Origin: Rhizobium pisi
GTDB taxonomy: Bacteria; Pseudomonadota; Alphaproteobacteria; Rhizobiales; Rhizobiaceae
Length of the DNA stretch: 64,000 nt
NCBI RefSeq assembly: GCF_003938655.1
Contig: NZ_RJJT01000001.1
Location: 434,001 to 498,000, forward strand
Direction of reading: 5' to 3'
Positions 25,265-33,848 of this stretch are shown here, piece by piece. Both the position numbers and the translations under genes were made by a program. Under the pieces are notes generated by a model that searched no databases, was not told the origin of the DNA, and worked only from the letters and a program-made list of their open reading frames with translations. Within the stretch, counting starts at the first letter, position 1. Each line of letters starts with the position of its first letter.

Positions 25265-26710
25265 ATGATGGATATGAGCGTCTCGGGCGGAGCCTCTGGT
25301 GCGGAGACGGCTGCGGTTGCAAAATCGGCACGTCAGACTGGAAACGGTGATGCCGCCGGTCAAAAGAACGAGTTCTTCGATGCGCTCGCCAAGGCGGGCG
25401 GCGCCACCGCCAACGACGAGGCCGATGATGGGCAGCCGGGTCAGGGCGGGATTGTCGAAAACGGCGCCGAGAAGTCGGCGCGGGCGCTCCGCAACCGCGC
25501 GAAACCACTGATCGATCTCAGCGATGCCACGTTGAAGGCGCAGGCAGACGCACAGCCGGAAACCATCGCCGATCTCGCGAATGCTGAGAAGGTCGCCGGG
25601 AAGCCCGCAAAGAATCAGGTAAAGATGCCGGCCGATCTCGGTTTCGGGAAATTTGATCCGAAGGACCGCTCCACTGAGGAGGTCGCGCAGGCAGCCAAAG
25701 GCGTCAAGCACGCCAAGACCGACGCATTGGAAACCCACACCGACAAGGAAGACAGCAAGGACGATGACGGCGGAGTTTCCGATGTGCTCGGCCTGCTGAA
25801 GCAAGGGCCCGCCGACGGGACTGCAGCCTTGCCGGCAGCGGCAGCCACCCATCTCGCCTCCGCCAAGACTGGTGAGGCGCAAACGGCCGACAAGAAAGTC
25901 GATGGCGTCAACGCCAAGGCGGGCGGCAATGCGTCCGATGCCCTGGCGGCCGTCAGCGGCAAGCCCGACGATGTCACGGTTCCCGGAACGGAGAATGTCG
26001 ACGCCGCCGACGGCAAGACGTTCAGGATCAGCCGTGCCGATGGCCGCGGCGTGTCGATGGACGTTCACATCGGTGCCGATCAGGCTGGGCCGAAGGAAGG
26101 CTCGAAGAAGGCCGATGTCGAAAATGTCTCGGTGCTCGAATCACGCCGCTATATCGGCCTGGCGCAGAATTCGAATTCCGCTGCCGTCACCGCTGCTCTC
26201 TCCGGCGATTCCGAATGGGCGCGCGCCATGGAGCCGAGCTCGGCGCTCTCTAACGCCGCGGAATGGACGAGCACCGGCAAGGTGGTCAATACGCTGAAGA
26301 TCCAGATGAACCCGATCGATCTCGGCCTCGTGACGGCGACCATGCGCCTGTCGGGCGACGCGCTGAACGTCGACCTCAAGGTCGAAACCGGCGCGGCCTA
26401 CCGGCAATTGAAGGAGGATCACGGCAAGATTCTCGAAGCGCTGCGCAGTCAGGGCTACGCGGTCGACAACGTCACTATCAGCATGGCGCCGGTCGACCAT
26501 TCCGACGCAGGCAACCAGGCAGGCAGCCAGAGCCAGACCTCCCAGCAGCAGTCGCTCGCCCAGCAAGGACAGGGCGGCGAGGCGCGGGAGCGCCACAATC
26601 AGACGGCGCAGCGGACGAATGGAGGCATCAATGGCGCAGGCGAGACCGGTATTGAAGACGCTTCTGCTGGCAGGACTGGTAGCGGTAGTGCTGGCGGGGT
26701 TTACCTCTGA
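25265..26710 (+). CDS. fliK: FliK (formerly MotD), hook-length control protein
   Basis: FliK measures hook length and triggers the FlhB switch. It has 481 residues. The first ~300 are low-complexity Ala/Asp/Lys/Gly-rich, as expected of the flexible ruler. The C-terminal Flg_hook domain follows at about residues 335-415: LKIQMNPIDLGLVTATMRLSGDALNVDLKVETGAAY, then LKEDHGKILEALRSQGYAVDNVTI. A Gln/Ser-rich tail ends the protein. In rhizobia this gene was called motD before being recognised as fliK. Its last 80 bases overlap the next gene in another frame. Confidence 0.88.
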   Translation: MMDMSVSGGASGAETAAVAKSARQTGNGDAAGQKNEFFDALAKAGGATANDEADDGQPGQGGIVENGAEKSARALRNRAKPLIDLSDATLKAQADAQPETIADLANAEKVAGKPAKNQVKMPADLGFGKFDPKDRSTEEVAQAAKGVKHAKTDALETHTDKEDSKDDDGGVSDVLGLLKQGPADGTAALPAAAATHLASAKTGEAQTADKKVDGVNAKAGGNASDALAAVSGKPDDVTVPGTENVDAADGKTFRISRADGRGVSMDVHIGADQAGPKEGSKKADVENVSVLESRRYIGLAQNSNSAAVTAALSGDSEWARAMEPSSALSNAAEWTSTGKVVNTLKIQMNPIDLGLVTATMRLSGDALNVDLKVETGAAYRQLKEDHGKILEALRSQGYAVDNVTISMAPVDHSDAGNQAGSQSQTSQQQSLAQQGQGGEARERHNQTAQRTNGGINGAGETGIEDASAGRTGSGSAGGVYL

Positions 26711-27215
26711 GGCATCAGCCTCCACAGGCGCTTGTGAGCGCGAAATTCAGTCGGCGGCCGCCAAATATGGAATTCCGGAAGGTATCCTCTATTCGGTCGG
26801 TCTGACGGAGACCGGCCGCAAGGGTTCGCTCTATCCTTACGCCATGAATGTCGAAGGCAAAGCGATCTTTCCGCCTTCTGAACAGGACGCCATGAAACAG
26901 TTCGATGTCGCCCGCAGAAGCGGCGCGAAGCTCATCGACATCGGATGCATGCAGATCAACCACTATTATCACGGCGAAAATTTCAGCTCCGCCGAGGACA
27001 TGTTTGACCCGCATCGCAACGTGGAATATGCGGCGAAGTTCCTCCGCAATCTGCATGACCGTCATGAGACGTGGACGATGGCGGTAGCCAGATACCATGC
27101 TGGCCCGAACAACGACCCCGCACAAAAGCAATATGTCTGTCGCGTCATCGCCAATCTGGTCGCCACGGGCTACGGCAAGTGGACTCCTAATGCGAGTAAC
27201 TTTTGTGGAAATTGA
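26631..27215 (+). CDS. Small secreted lytic transglycosylase (SLT family)
   Basis: A 194-residue protein with a signal peptide (LLLAGLVAVVLAGFTSEASA, residues about 11-30). The SLT catalytic glutamate is probably Glu60 in YSVGLTETGRKG, and the fold motif IGCMQINHYYH follows near residue 103; AVARYHAGPNN completes the set. I start at the second ATG (26631), with GGAGG at 26621-26625, rather than the ATG at 26619. It begins inside fliK. It is the likely wall hydrolase that lets the rod pass the peptidoglycan, since the FlgJ-like protein of this cluster has no muramidase domain. Confidence 0.85.
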   Translation: MAQARPVLKTLLLAGLVAVVLAGFTSEASASTGACEREIQSAAAKYGIPEGILYSVGLTETGRKGSLYPYAMNVEGKAIFPPSEQDAMKQFDVARRSGAKLIDIGCMQINHYYHGENFSSAEDMFDPHRNVEYAAKFLRNLHDRHETWTMAVARYHAGPNNDPAQKQYVCRVIANLVATGYGKWTPNASNFCGN

Positions 27216-27236
27216 TACAATCAAAAATTGAGGCGG

Positions 27237-27266
27237 CATATTGTGACGAAACTGTGTCACAATATG
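27237..27266. promoter_or_regulatory. 11-bp perfect inverted repeat upstream of rem
   Basis: CATATTGTGAC at 27237-27247 and GTCACAATATG at 27256-27266 are perfectly complementary around 8 bases. No T tract follows on the plus strand, so it looks more like a protein-binding site than a terminator. It lies 230 bases before rem and 22 bases after the transglycosylase stop. Confidence 0.6.
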
Positions 27267-27495
27267 GCAGGAATCCGGCATGAATCCCCTGCGCAAGTCA
27301 TAATTAAGAGACTGTTAACTTTTCCACGAAATTTTTGTGTGCATAATCAGGGGTGGCTACTAGATGTAGATCAAATCGCCACCCGGATCTTAATCAATTA
27401 TTAGTTTCTGCCATTAACTTTAACGAGTTGTCGCCGATTCGCGCGATTCGTACCCATAGATCATCGAAGTGCCACACTGATTCGGAGGCGGACGA

Positions 27496-28167
27496 ATGAT
27501 CGTAGTGGTTGATGAGCGTGAGCTCGTGAAAGATGGATACACATCTCTGTTTGGCCGTGAGGGCATTCCCTCTACCGGCTTTGATCCTGCGGAATTCGGC
27601 GAGTGGGTACAGACCGCCGCGGATTCCGATATTGCGGCAGTCGAGGCTTTTCTGATCGGCCAGGGCCAGCGCAATCTGGAACTGCCCCGGGCGATCCGGG
27701 ATCGGTCGATGGCGCCGGTGATTGCGGTCAGCGATCAGCCCTCGCTCGAAAACACCCTTGCGCTTTTCGATTGCGGTGTCGACGACGTGGTGCGCAAGCC
27801 GGTTCATCCTCGCGAAATCCTCGCAAGGGCGGCTGCGATCCGGCGCCGGCTGAAGGCGATTACTAACTACACCGATGTCGGCGCGATCCGCGTCTTCTCG
27901 GATGGTCGCGATCCCGAGATCAACGGCGAGGTCTTCGCGCTTCCCCGGCGAGAGCGCCGCATCCTCGAATATTTGATCGCCAATCGCGGCCGCCGGGTCA
28001 CCAAGACCCAGATCTTCAACGCCATCTACGGCATCTTCGATGAAGAGGTCGAGGAAAACGTCGTCGAAAGCCACATCTCGAAGCTGCGCAAGAAGCTGCG
28101 CAAGAAACTCGGCGTCGATCCGGTCGATTCCAAACGCTTCCTTGGGTACTGCATTGATTGGGCTTGA
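27496..28167 (+). CDS. rem: Rem, OmpR-type activator of class II flagellar genes
   Basis: Rem is activated by VisNR and turns on most of the flagellar operons in rhizobia. The 223-residue protein has a receiver-like N-terminus ([19 protein letters not shown]) and an OmpR winged-helix C-terminus ([32 protein letters not shown], then [18 protein letters not shown]). Asp6 and Lys101 ([11 protein letters not shown]) of the receiver pocket remain. The usual phosphoacceptor position near residue 53 falls in [14 protein letters not shown], with no aspartate. It is a single gene with its own 280-base upstream region and no kinase gene beside it. Confidence 0.93.
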   Translation: MIVVVDERELVKDGYTSLFGREGIPSTGFDPAEFGEWVQTAADSDIAAVEAFLIGQGQRNLELPRAIRDRSMAPVIAVSDQPSLENTLALFDCGVDDVVRKPVHPREILARAAAIRRRLKAITNYTDVGAIRVFSDGRDPEINGEVFALPRRERRILEYLIANRGRRVTKTQIFNAIYGIFDEEVEENVVESHISKLRKKLRKKLGVDPVDSKRFLGYCIDWA

Positions 28168-28294
28168 TTTTCTCAGCCGGGCGGAAGCGCTCGGCTGAAC
28201 CTGGATATTCGGCCTCGCAACTCGCCATCACAGACAGCTTCACGCAAGGCCCGCCAAATACTCTCGAGCATAACAGGTAGAACGAGGTTTTCAG

Positions 28295-29599
28295 ATGAGC
28301 ATTTTCGGCAGCATGAAGACGGCAGTATCGGGGATGAACGCACAGGCGAACCGCCTCAGCACCGTCGGCGACAACATTGCCAACGTGAACACCACCGGCT
28401 ACAAGGCCGTGTCGACGAGCTTTTCGTCGCTGGTTCTGCCCTCCTCGGGCGGTAACTACAATTCCGGCGGCGTTCAGACCTCCGTCCGCCAGGCCGTCTC
28501 CGACCAGGGCGACATTTCCTACACCACATCGGGCACCGACCTTGCGATCTCGGGCGACGGCTTCTTCATCGTCCAGGGTCCTGACGGCACGCCGGTCCTG
28601 ACCCGCGCCGGCGACTTCACCAAGGATGACCTAGGCAACCTCGTCAATTCCGCCGGTTTCCAGCTGATGGGCTATTCCTACAACTCCGGCGCGCCTGCTG
28701 TCGTCGTCAACGGCTTCGACGGTCTCGTTCCGGTCAACGTCAGCCAGGATGGCCTGACCGCCATCGCTTCGACATCCGGGTCCTTCAAAGGCAACCTAGA
28801 TTCGAACGCTAAAGTGGCTCCGGTCGCTCCCGCGACGTTGCCGAGCGCCAACCTGGCCACCACGACGACCGATACCAAAAAGGTCTCGATGGTTGCCTAC
28901 GACCGCCTCGGCAACAAGGTGATGTACGACTTCTACTTTACGAAAACCGCCGTCGCGGCAGCGCCGCCGCCGGCGCCTCCCGCCACTGCGGCTACCTGGG
29001 AAGTGGCGATGTTCCGCAACGCCAATGCAGCGACGGGCGGCACCACCTCGTTCCCCTATAGCGCTGGTGGCGCGGTCGGCACGGGATCGCTCACCTTCGA
29101 CGCCAACGGTAAGATGACTTCGACAGGTGCCATCAACATCACTGATGGGGTGACTGGCCAGACGATCGCCATGGACTTCTCTGGCTTCACGCAGCTCGGC
29201 GCCGCCTTCTCCGGTACCGGCACGCCGAACGGCCAGGCGGCGACCCCGGTCCAGGATGTCACGATCAATGGCGATGGCATCGTCTATGCCAAGTATGAAG
29301 ACGGCAGCACCAAGCCGCTCTACCGTATTCCGCTCGCCAACGTCGCAAGCCCTGACAAGCTGACGCTGATGAGCGGCAATGTCTACAGCGCCAACGGTCA
29401 GTCGGGCGTCACTGTCACCGGCTTCCCGCAGACCAACGGCCTCGGCACGATCAAATCGGGCGCTCTCGAAGGTTCGAACGTCGATCTTGCCGGCGAGCTG
29501 ACCGAGATGATCGAAGCGCAACGCAGCTATACCGCCAATTCCAAGGTGTTCCAGACGGGTTCCGACATCATGGACGTTCTCGTCAATCTCAAGAGATAA
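28295..29599 (+). CDS. flgE: FlgE, flagellar hook protein
   Basis: FlgE forms the hook. The 434-residue protein begins MSIFGSMKTAVSGMNAQANRLSTVGDNIANVNTTGYKAVSTSFSSLV and ends GALEGSNVDLAGELTEMIEAQRSYTANSKVFQTGSDIMDVLVNLKR, both diagnostic. The central domain carries a short Ala/Pro-rich insertion at about residues 223-233 (AAAPPPAPPAT). It opens the long operon that continues to 38617. Confidence 0.96.
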   Translation: MSIFGSMKTAVSGMNAQANRLSTVGDNIANVNTTGYKAVSTSFSSLVLPSSGGNYNSGGVQTSVRQAVSDQGDISYTTSGTDLAISGDGFFIVQGPDGTPVLTRAGDFTKDDLGNLVNSAGFQLMGYSYNSGAPAVVVNGFDGLVPVNVSQDGLTAIASTSGSFKGNLDSNAKVAPVAPATLPSANLATTTTDTKKVSMVAYDRLGNKVMYDFYFTKTAVAAAPPPAPPATAATWEVAMFRNANAATGGTTSFPYSAGGAVGTGSLTFDANGKMTSTGAINITDGVTGQTIAMDFSGFTQLGAAFSGTGTPNGQAATPVQDVTINGDGIVYAKYEDGSTKPLYRIPLANVASPDKLTLMSGNVYSANGQSGVTVTGFPQTNGLGTIKSGALEGSNVDLAGELTEMIEAQRSYTANSKVFQTGSDIMDVLVNLKR

Positions 29600-29618
29600 G
29601 TAGGGTAACGGGTAAGCC

Positions 29619-31103
29619 ATGTCGCTCACATCCGCACTTAATACCGCGCAGGGAATATTCAACAATACCGGCACTCAGAGCAGTGTTGTATCGAACAATA
29701 TTTCCAATGCCGGCAACAAAGATTATGTGCGCCGGCAGGCGATGCTCACCACGTCCCTGAATGGCGCGCAGGTCGTCAAGATAGACCGGGCGCAGGAAGA
29801 TGCCCTGCTGCGCCAATATCTGAAGTCGTCCTCGCAGGACAGCGCCCAACAGACGCTGCTGAGCGGTCTCGGGGATCTGAAGTCGATCATGGGCGGCAAC
29901 GACTATGAAACGGCGCCGTCCACCTATCTCGGTGTTTTCCAGCAAAAACTGCAGGCTTTCAGAACCTCGCCGGGCAGCACGGTCGCGGCTCAGGGCGCCA
30001 TCACCGCCGCCCAGGATGTCGCCAACTCCCTGAACAACGCATCGAATTCTGTTCAGGACGTTCGCGCTAGCGCCGACAAGCAGATCGCCACGGCGGTCGA
30101 TAGCCTGAATACGCTCCTCAGCCAGTTCGAAAATGCCAACAATGCGGTGAAGACCGCCACGGCTTCGGGCGCGGACGCGTCGAGCGCTCTCGATGAGCGT
30201 GAGAAGGCCCTCAAGCAGATTTCGCAGATCGTCGGCGTCAACACGACGACACGCGCCAACAACGACATGGTGCTGAGCACATCTGACGGGACGATCCTCT
30301 TCGAGACGGTCCCGCGCAAGGTGACGTTCAAGTCTCAAGACGTTTACAATGCCACCATTACCGGCAATTCGGTCTATGTCGACGGCGTGGCGCTTCCGCG
30401 CGGCAGCGGATCGACGACGACAGGGCAGGGGAGCCTTCAATCGCTCCTCCAGGTCCGCGACGAGATCGCCCCCAATTTCCAGAAGCAGCTCGACGAAATC
30501 GCCCGCGGCCTGGTCTCGCTCTTCAAGGAGCAGAACACGGCAGCCGGTCCGGCCTATGTGCCCGGCCTCTTCACCTGGAGCGGCGGCACTGTCAATACCG
30601 GTGCCACCGCCGTTGCCGGTATGGCGGCGACCATCACCGTCAGCAGCAGCGTGATCACCTCGCAGGGCGGTGACCCGATGCGCTTGCGTGATGGCGGCGT
30701 CAACGCCACCGGCGTCGTCAACAATCCCACCCACCTTAGCGGGTATACGACGGACCTCGATCGTCTCTATACTGCATTGGGTTCCGACATCGACTTCGAT
30801 CCGGCGGCGCCGGTGGTTGGCTTCGACGCCTCGACGGGCATCGATTCCAACGTCAGCATCATGGAATACGCCACCAATTCCTTGGGTTGGCTCGAGCAGT
30901 ACCGCAGCAACGCCACGACGGCGGCGGAGAATACCTCGGCGGCGCTGTCGCGTTCCGACGAGGCTTATTCCAACGAGACGGGCGTCAACCTTGACGAGGA
31001 ACTGACCCTGCTTCTCGACATCGAGCAGTCCTACAAGGCGGCGACCAAGATCCTGAACGCCGTCGACGAGATGTTAAAGTCATTGCTGGATATTGCGAGT
31101 TAA
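29619..31103 (+). CDS. flgK: FlgK, hook-filament junction protein 1
   Basis: FlgK (HAP1) joins hook to filament. The 494-residue protein begins MSLTSALNTAQGIFNNTGTQSSVVSNNISNAGNKDYVRRQAML and ends GVNLDEELTLLLDIEQSYKAATKILNAVDEMLKSLLDIAS, both HAP1 features. It is somewhat shorter than the enteric protein (547). It follows flgE after 19 bases. Confidence 0.95.
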   Translation: MSLTSALNTAQGIFNNTGTQSSVVSNNISNAGNKDYVRRQAMLTTSLNGAQVVKIDRAQEDALLRQYLKSSSQDSAQQTLLSGLGDLKSIMGGNDYETAPSTYLGVFQQKLQAFRTSPGSTVAAQGAITAAQDVANSLNNASNSVQDVRASADKQIATAVDSLNTLLSQFENANNAVKTATASGADASSALDEREKALKQISQIVGVNTTTRANNDMVLSTSDGTILFETVPRKVTFKSQDVYNATITGNSVYVDGVALPRGSGSTTTGQGSLQSLLQVRDEIAPNFQKQLDEIARGLVSLFKEQNTAAGPAYVPGLFTWSGGTVNTGATAVAGMAATITVSSSVITSQGGDPMRLRDGGVNATGVVNNPTHLSGYTTDLDRLYTALGSDIDFDPAAPVVGFDASTGIDSNVSIMEYATNSLGWLEQYRSNATTAAENTSAALSRSDEAYSNETGVNLDEELTLLLDIEQSYKAATKILNAVDEMLKSLLDIAS

Positions 31104-31106
31104 GCC

Positions 31107-32153
31107 ATGAAGAGCTCATTTATTTCAAGTTCGGCCATCCAGAATGCAATGCGGTTGACGATCCGTCAGGCGCAGAACCAGATGACGAAGGCCTCGACGG
31201 AAGCGACGACGGGGGTCTACGCGGATATCGGTGTCTCCCTTGGCGGCAACGCTGCCAGGAGCGTGGACTTCAATCGCGAGGTCGACAGGATAGACTCGAT
31301 CAAATCAAGCAATTCGCTCGTCAACGCGCGCATGGAGTCCTCGCAGCTCGGGCTTTCCAAAATGAAGGACGTCGGCGACGGCCTCGTTTCGAAGCTGACG
31401 GCGCTTCAGGGCAGCAAGGATCCCGGCAGCATCACCGTCGCCATCCAGTCGGCGACCAGCGCCCTGTCCACCATGATGGATACGGCCAACACCATGGTGA
31501 ACGGCGAATATCTCTTCTCCGGTATCAATACAGATGTGCAGCCGCTGACCGACAAGACGGCCGCGACAAGCGCGGACATCGTGACGAAGCTGAATGCCTA
31601 TGCGGCAGGCCTGACGAAGCCGGTCAACCAGTTGACCGGCGCCGAAATGGACACCTTCATCACCACGCAGGTCGAGCCGATGTTCAGCCAGGCCAACTGG
31701 ACCGACCCGACGACCGGCTGGTCGCAGGCGTCGAACCAGAACATGACGAGCCGCATCAGCAACTCGGAAGTGATCGAATCCTCGACCAACGCCAATTCCG
31801 AAGGCATGCGCTATTTCGCTCTCGCCTCGGTCATGACCTCGGCACTGCTCGGGCAGAATCTCAGCGCCGACGCGATGAGCAAGGTCTCCAGCAAGGCGAT
31901 CAGCTACACGACGAAGGCGACCACCGGCCTGGTAACACAGGCAAGCCAGCTCGGCCTTTCGCAGGAGCGCGTCAAGAAATCCAACGACGCTCTCGATGCT
32001 CAGTCTAACATCATCAAGAACAAGCTCGTCGATCTCCAGGGCGTCGACCCTTATGAAGCTTCGACCCTCGTCAAGACTTTGGAAACGCAGCTTGAAACCG
32101 CTTACACGATCGTTTCGAAGATCCAGCAGTTGAGTCTCGTAAACTACCTTTGA
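31107..32153 (+). CDS. flgL: FlgL, hook-filament junction protein 3
   Basis: FlgL (HAP3) is the second junction protein. It has 348 residues, starting MKSSFISSSAIQNAMRLTIRQAQNQMTKASTEATTGVYADIG and ending ASTLVKTLETQLETAYTIVSKIQQLSLVNYL, the flagellin-like terminal helices. It lies 3 bases after flgK. Confidence 0.94.
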   Translation: MKSSFISSSAIQNAMRLTIRQAQNQMTKASTEATTGVYADIGVSLGGNAARSVDFNREVDRIDSIKSSNSLVNARMESSQLGLSKMKDVGDGLVSKLTALQGSKDPGSITVAIQSATSALSTMMDTANTMVNGEYLFSGINTDVQPLTDKTAATSADIVTKLNAYAAGLTKPVNQLTGAEMDTFITTQVEPMFSQANWTDPTTGWSQASNQNMTSRISNSEVIESSTNANSEGMRYFALASVMTSALLGQNLSADAMSKVSSKAISYTTKATTGLVTQASQLGLSQERVKKSNDALDAQSNIIKNKLVDLQGVDPYEASTLVKTLETQLETAYTIVSKIQQLSLVNYL

Positions 32154-32189
32154 TGAGCAAAGGCGCGCAATATAAAGAAGGATGCATGA

Positions 32190-32537
32190 ATGTATCAGTT
32201 CTCGTATGCCGAAGTCATGCAGGACTCGGTGGCCGACGCGAAAGAGCGGGAATGGCAGGTCCTTGACCGGTCCATAGACCTGCTGTCGTTGGCGCGCGAC
32301 AAGGAAAAATACGGCCGGGAAGCCATTGAAGCCCTGTTTTATACGCGCCGGGTATGGATCAGCTTCATCGAGGATCTGAAAAATCCCGACAACCAGCTGG
32401 AGATTGAGCTTAGGGCCAACCTCATCTCGATCGCAATCTGGATCTTGAAGGAATGCGACAGGATCAGAAAACGTCTGTCTAACAACTACCAGGGCATCAT
32501 CGACGTTACCACCATCATCAGGGATGGACTTAAATGA
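32190..32537 (+). CDS. flaF: FlaF, flagellin synthesis activator
   Basis: FlaF promotes flagellin synthesis and works with FlbT in alphaproteobacteria. The 115-residue protein ([32 protein letters not shown], then [17 protein letters not shown] and [18 protein letters not shown]) matches the family length. GAAGGAT precedes the ATG. It overlaps flbT by four bases (ATGA), keeping the pair linked. Confidence 0.93.
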   Translation: MYQFSYAEVMQDSVADAKEREWQVLDRSIDLLSLARDKEKYGREAIEALFYTRRVWISFIEDLKNPDNQLEIELRANLISIAIWILKECDRIRKRLSNNYQGIIDVTTIIRDGLK

Positions 32538-32983
32538 AAAGTACACTTCGCATTTCTCTGAAAGCCGGAGAAAGAATCTTCATCAACGGCGCCGTCCTGC
32601 GCGTCGATCGCAAGGTCGCGCTGGAATTCCTGAATGATGTGACGTTCCTTCTCGAAAACCATGTGCTCCAGCCGGAAGGCGCCACGACGCCGCTTCGACA
32701 GCTCTATTTCATCGCGCAGATGATCCTCATCAACCCCGAGGGCAAGGATCACTCGACGGCGATGTTCCGCAAGTCGATCACCATGCTGCTCACCTGCTTC
32801 AAGAATGAAGAGATCCTCGCTGAACTGAAGCGCATCGATGCGCTCGTTTCGACCGGCCGCGCCTTTGACGCGCTCAAGGCCATTCGCGGCCTCTACGCGA
32901 TCGAAGACAATATCCTCAACAACCACGAACTGCCGCCGACGATGGTCGAGCAGATTCGCAGGGAGATCGCACCATGGCGGTAG
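32534..32983 (+). CDS. flbT: FlbT, flagellin mRNA regulator
   Basis: FlbT is a small protein that in Caulobacter binds the 5' leader of flagellin mRNA and destabilises it until the hook is done. This 149-residue protein begins [35 protein letters not shown], the family signature, followed by [31 protein letters not shown]. In some relatives it acts as an activator, so the sign here is unknown. Its likely targets are the flagellin leaders at 17.2-20.9 kb. It overlaps flgD by ten bases. Confidence 0.93.
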   Translation: MKSTLRISLKAGERIFINGAVLRVDRKVALEFLNDVTFLLENHVLQPEGATTPLRQLYFIAQMILINPEGKDHSTAMFRKSITMLLTCFKNEEILAELKRIDALVSTGRAFDALKAIRGLYAIEDNILNNHELPPTMVEQIRREIAPWR

Positions 32984-33402
32984 ATGCAACGTCGAAGGTG
33001 ACCACGTCGACCTCGACAGATTCGACAAGCTCGTCCCAGAAAAAGGCGACGCTGAACTACGACAACTTCCTCAAGCTGCTCATCGCGCAGATGAAGAACC
33101 AGGATCCGACCTCTCCGATGGATGCCAGCCAGCAGGTGGCGCAGCTTGCGACCTTCTCGCAGGTCGAGCAGACGATTCAGACCAACACCAAGTTGGACAC
33201 GCTTCTGGCAAACTCGAGCCTCACCCAGGCCAGCAGCTACGTCGGGAAGTACATGGAAAGCGCCGACGGCACCGTCAAAGGCGTTATCGATTCCGTCAAG
33301 GTTTATTCCGACGGCATTATTGCGACGACCGCGAATGGCGATAAGATACTCGTGCAGACGGGAATCACCGTCGCCGACAAGGCTCCGAGCGGCAGCTCCT
33401 GA
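32974..33402 (+). CDS. flgD: FlgD, hook cap / scaffold protein (short form)
   Basis: FlgD caps the growing hook. The N-terminal signature [40 protein letters not shown] is clear. At 142 residues it is much shorter than the enteric protein (about 230): after [26 protein letters not shown] it keeps only a small beta domain and lacks the inserted hook-capping domain. A short FlgD occurs in other rhizobia as far as I recall, so this is probably not a truncation. Confidence 0.9.
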   Translation: MAVDATSKVTTSTSTDSTSSSQKKATLNYDNFLKLLIAQMKNQDPTSPMDASQQVAQLATFSQVEQTIQTNTKLDTLLANSSLTQASSYVGKYMESADGTVKGVIDSVKVYSDGIIATTANGDKILVQTGITVADKAPSGSS

Positions 33403-33492
33403 TGCGAACGGCGCGGCGCGCCGGTTTGATGTCAACCAATTGCGGCCCGGCTGTAGCGGGGCTGCTTCAAGGCGATATGAGGTTGCCTTCGG

Positions 33493-33759
33493 ATGAATGA
33501 AGCTGATGCATTGGATCTGTTCCAGGCCGCGATCTGGACCGTCCTGGTCGCCACCGGTCCTGCCGTCGTCGCCGCGATGGTGGTCGGCCTCGTTATTGCC
33601 CTGATCCAGGCACTGACCCAGGTGCAGGAAGCAACGCTGACCTTCGTGCCGAAGATCGTCGCGGTGCTGATCACGGTCGGTGTCACCGCCCCCTTTGTAG
33701 GCTCGCAGATCTCGATTTTTACAAATCTGGTCTTCTCGCGCATCCAGTCAGGCTTCTGA
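33493..33759 (+). CDS. fliQ: FliQ, flagellar export gate subunit
   Basis: An 88-residue protein with two membrane helices (AIWTVLVATGPAVVAAMVVGLVIALIQALTQVQEATLTFVPKIVAVLI, then VTAPFVGSQISIFTNLVF), the complete FliQ family pattern. It follows flgD after 90 bases and precedes flhA by 89. Confidence 0.95.
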   Translation: MNEADALDLFQAAIWTVLVATGPAVVAAMVVGLVIALIQALTQVQEATLTFVPKIVAVLITVGVTAPFVGSQISIFTNLVFSRIQSGF

Positions 33760-33848
33760 GCCACCTTCGCGCAAGCTTCGCCATTTAACCCTCGATCCGA
33801 ATTGGGCGGATTCATGTCCGCCTCCTCTCATGAAGAGACGGAATCGTT

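Noticed and set aside
32974..33402. flgD as a truncated pseudogene
   Set aside because: The frame is intact, keeps the N-terminal signature, ends cleanly and sits in a well-preserved operon, so a short functional form is more likely.
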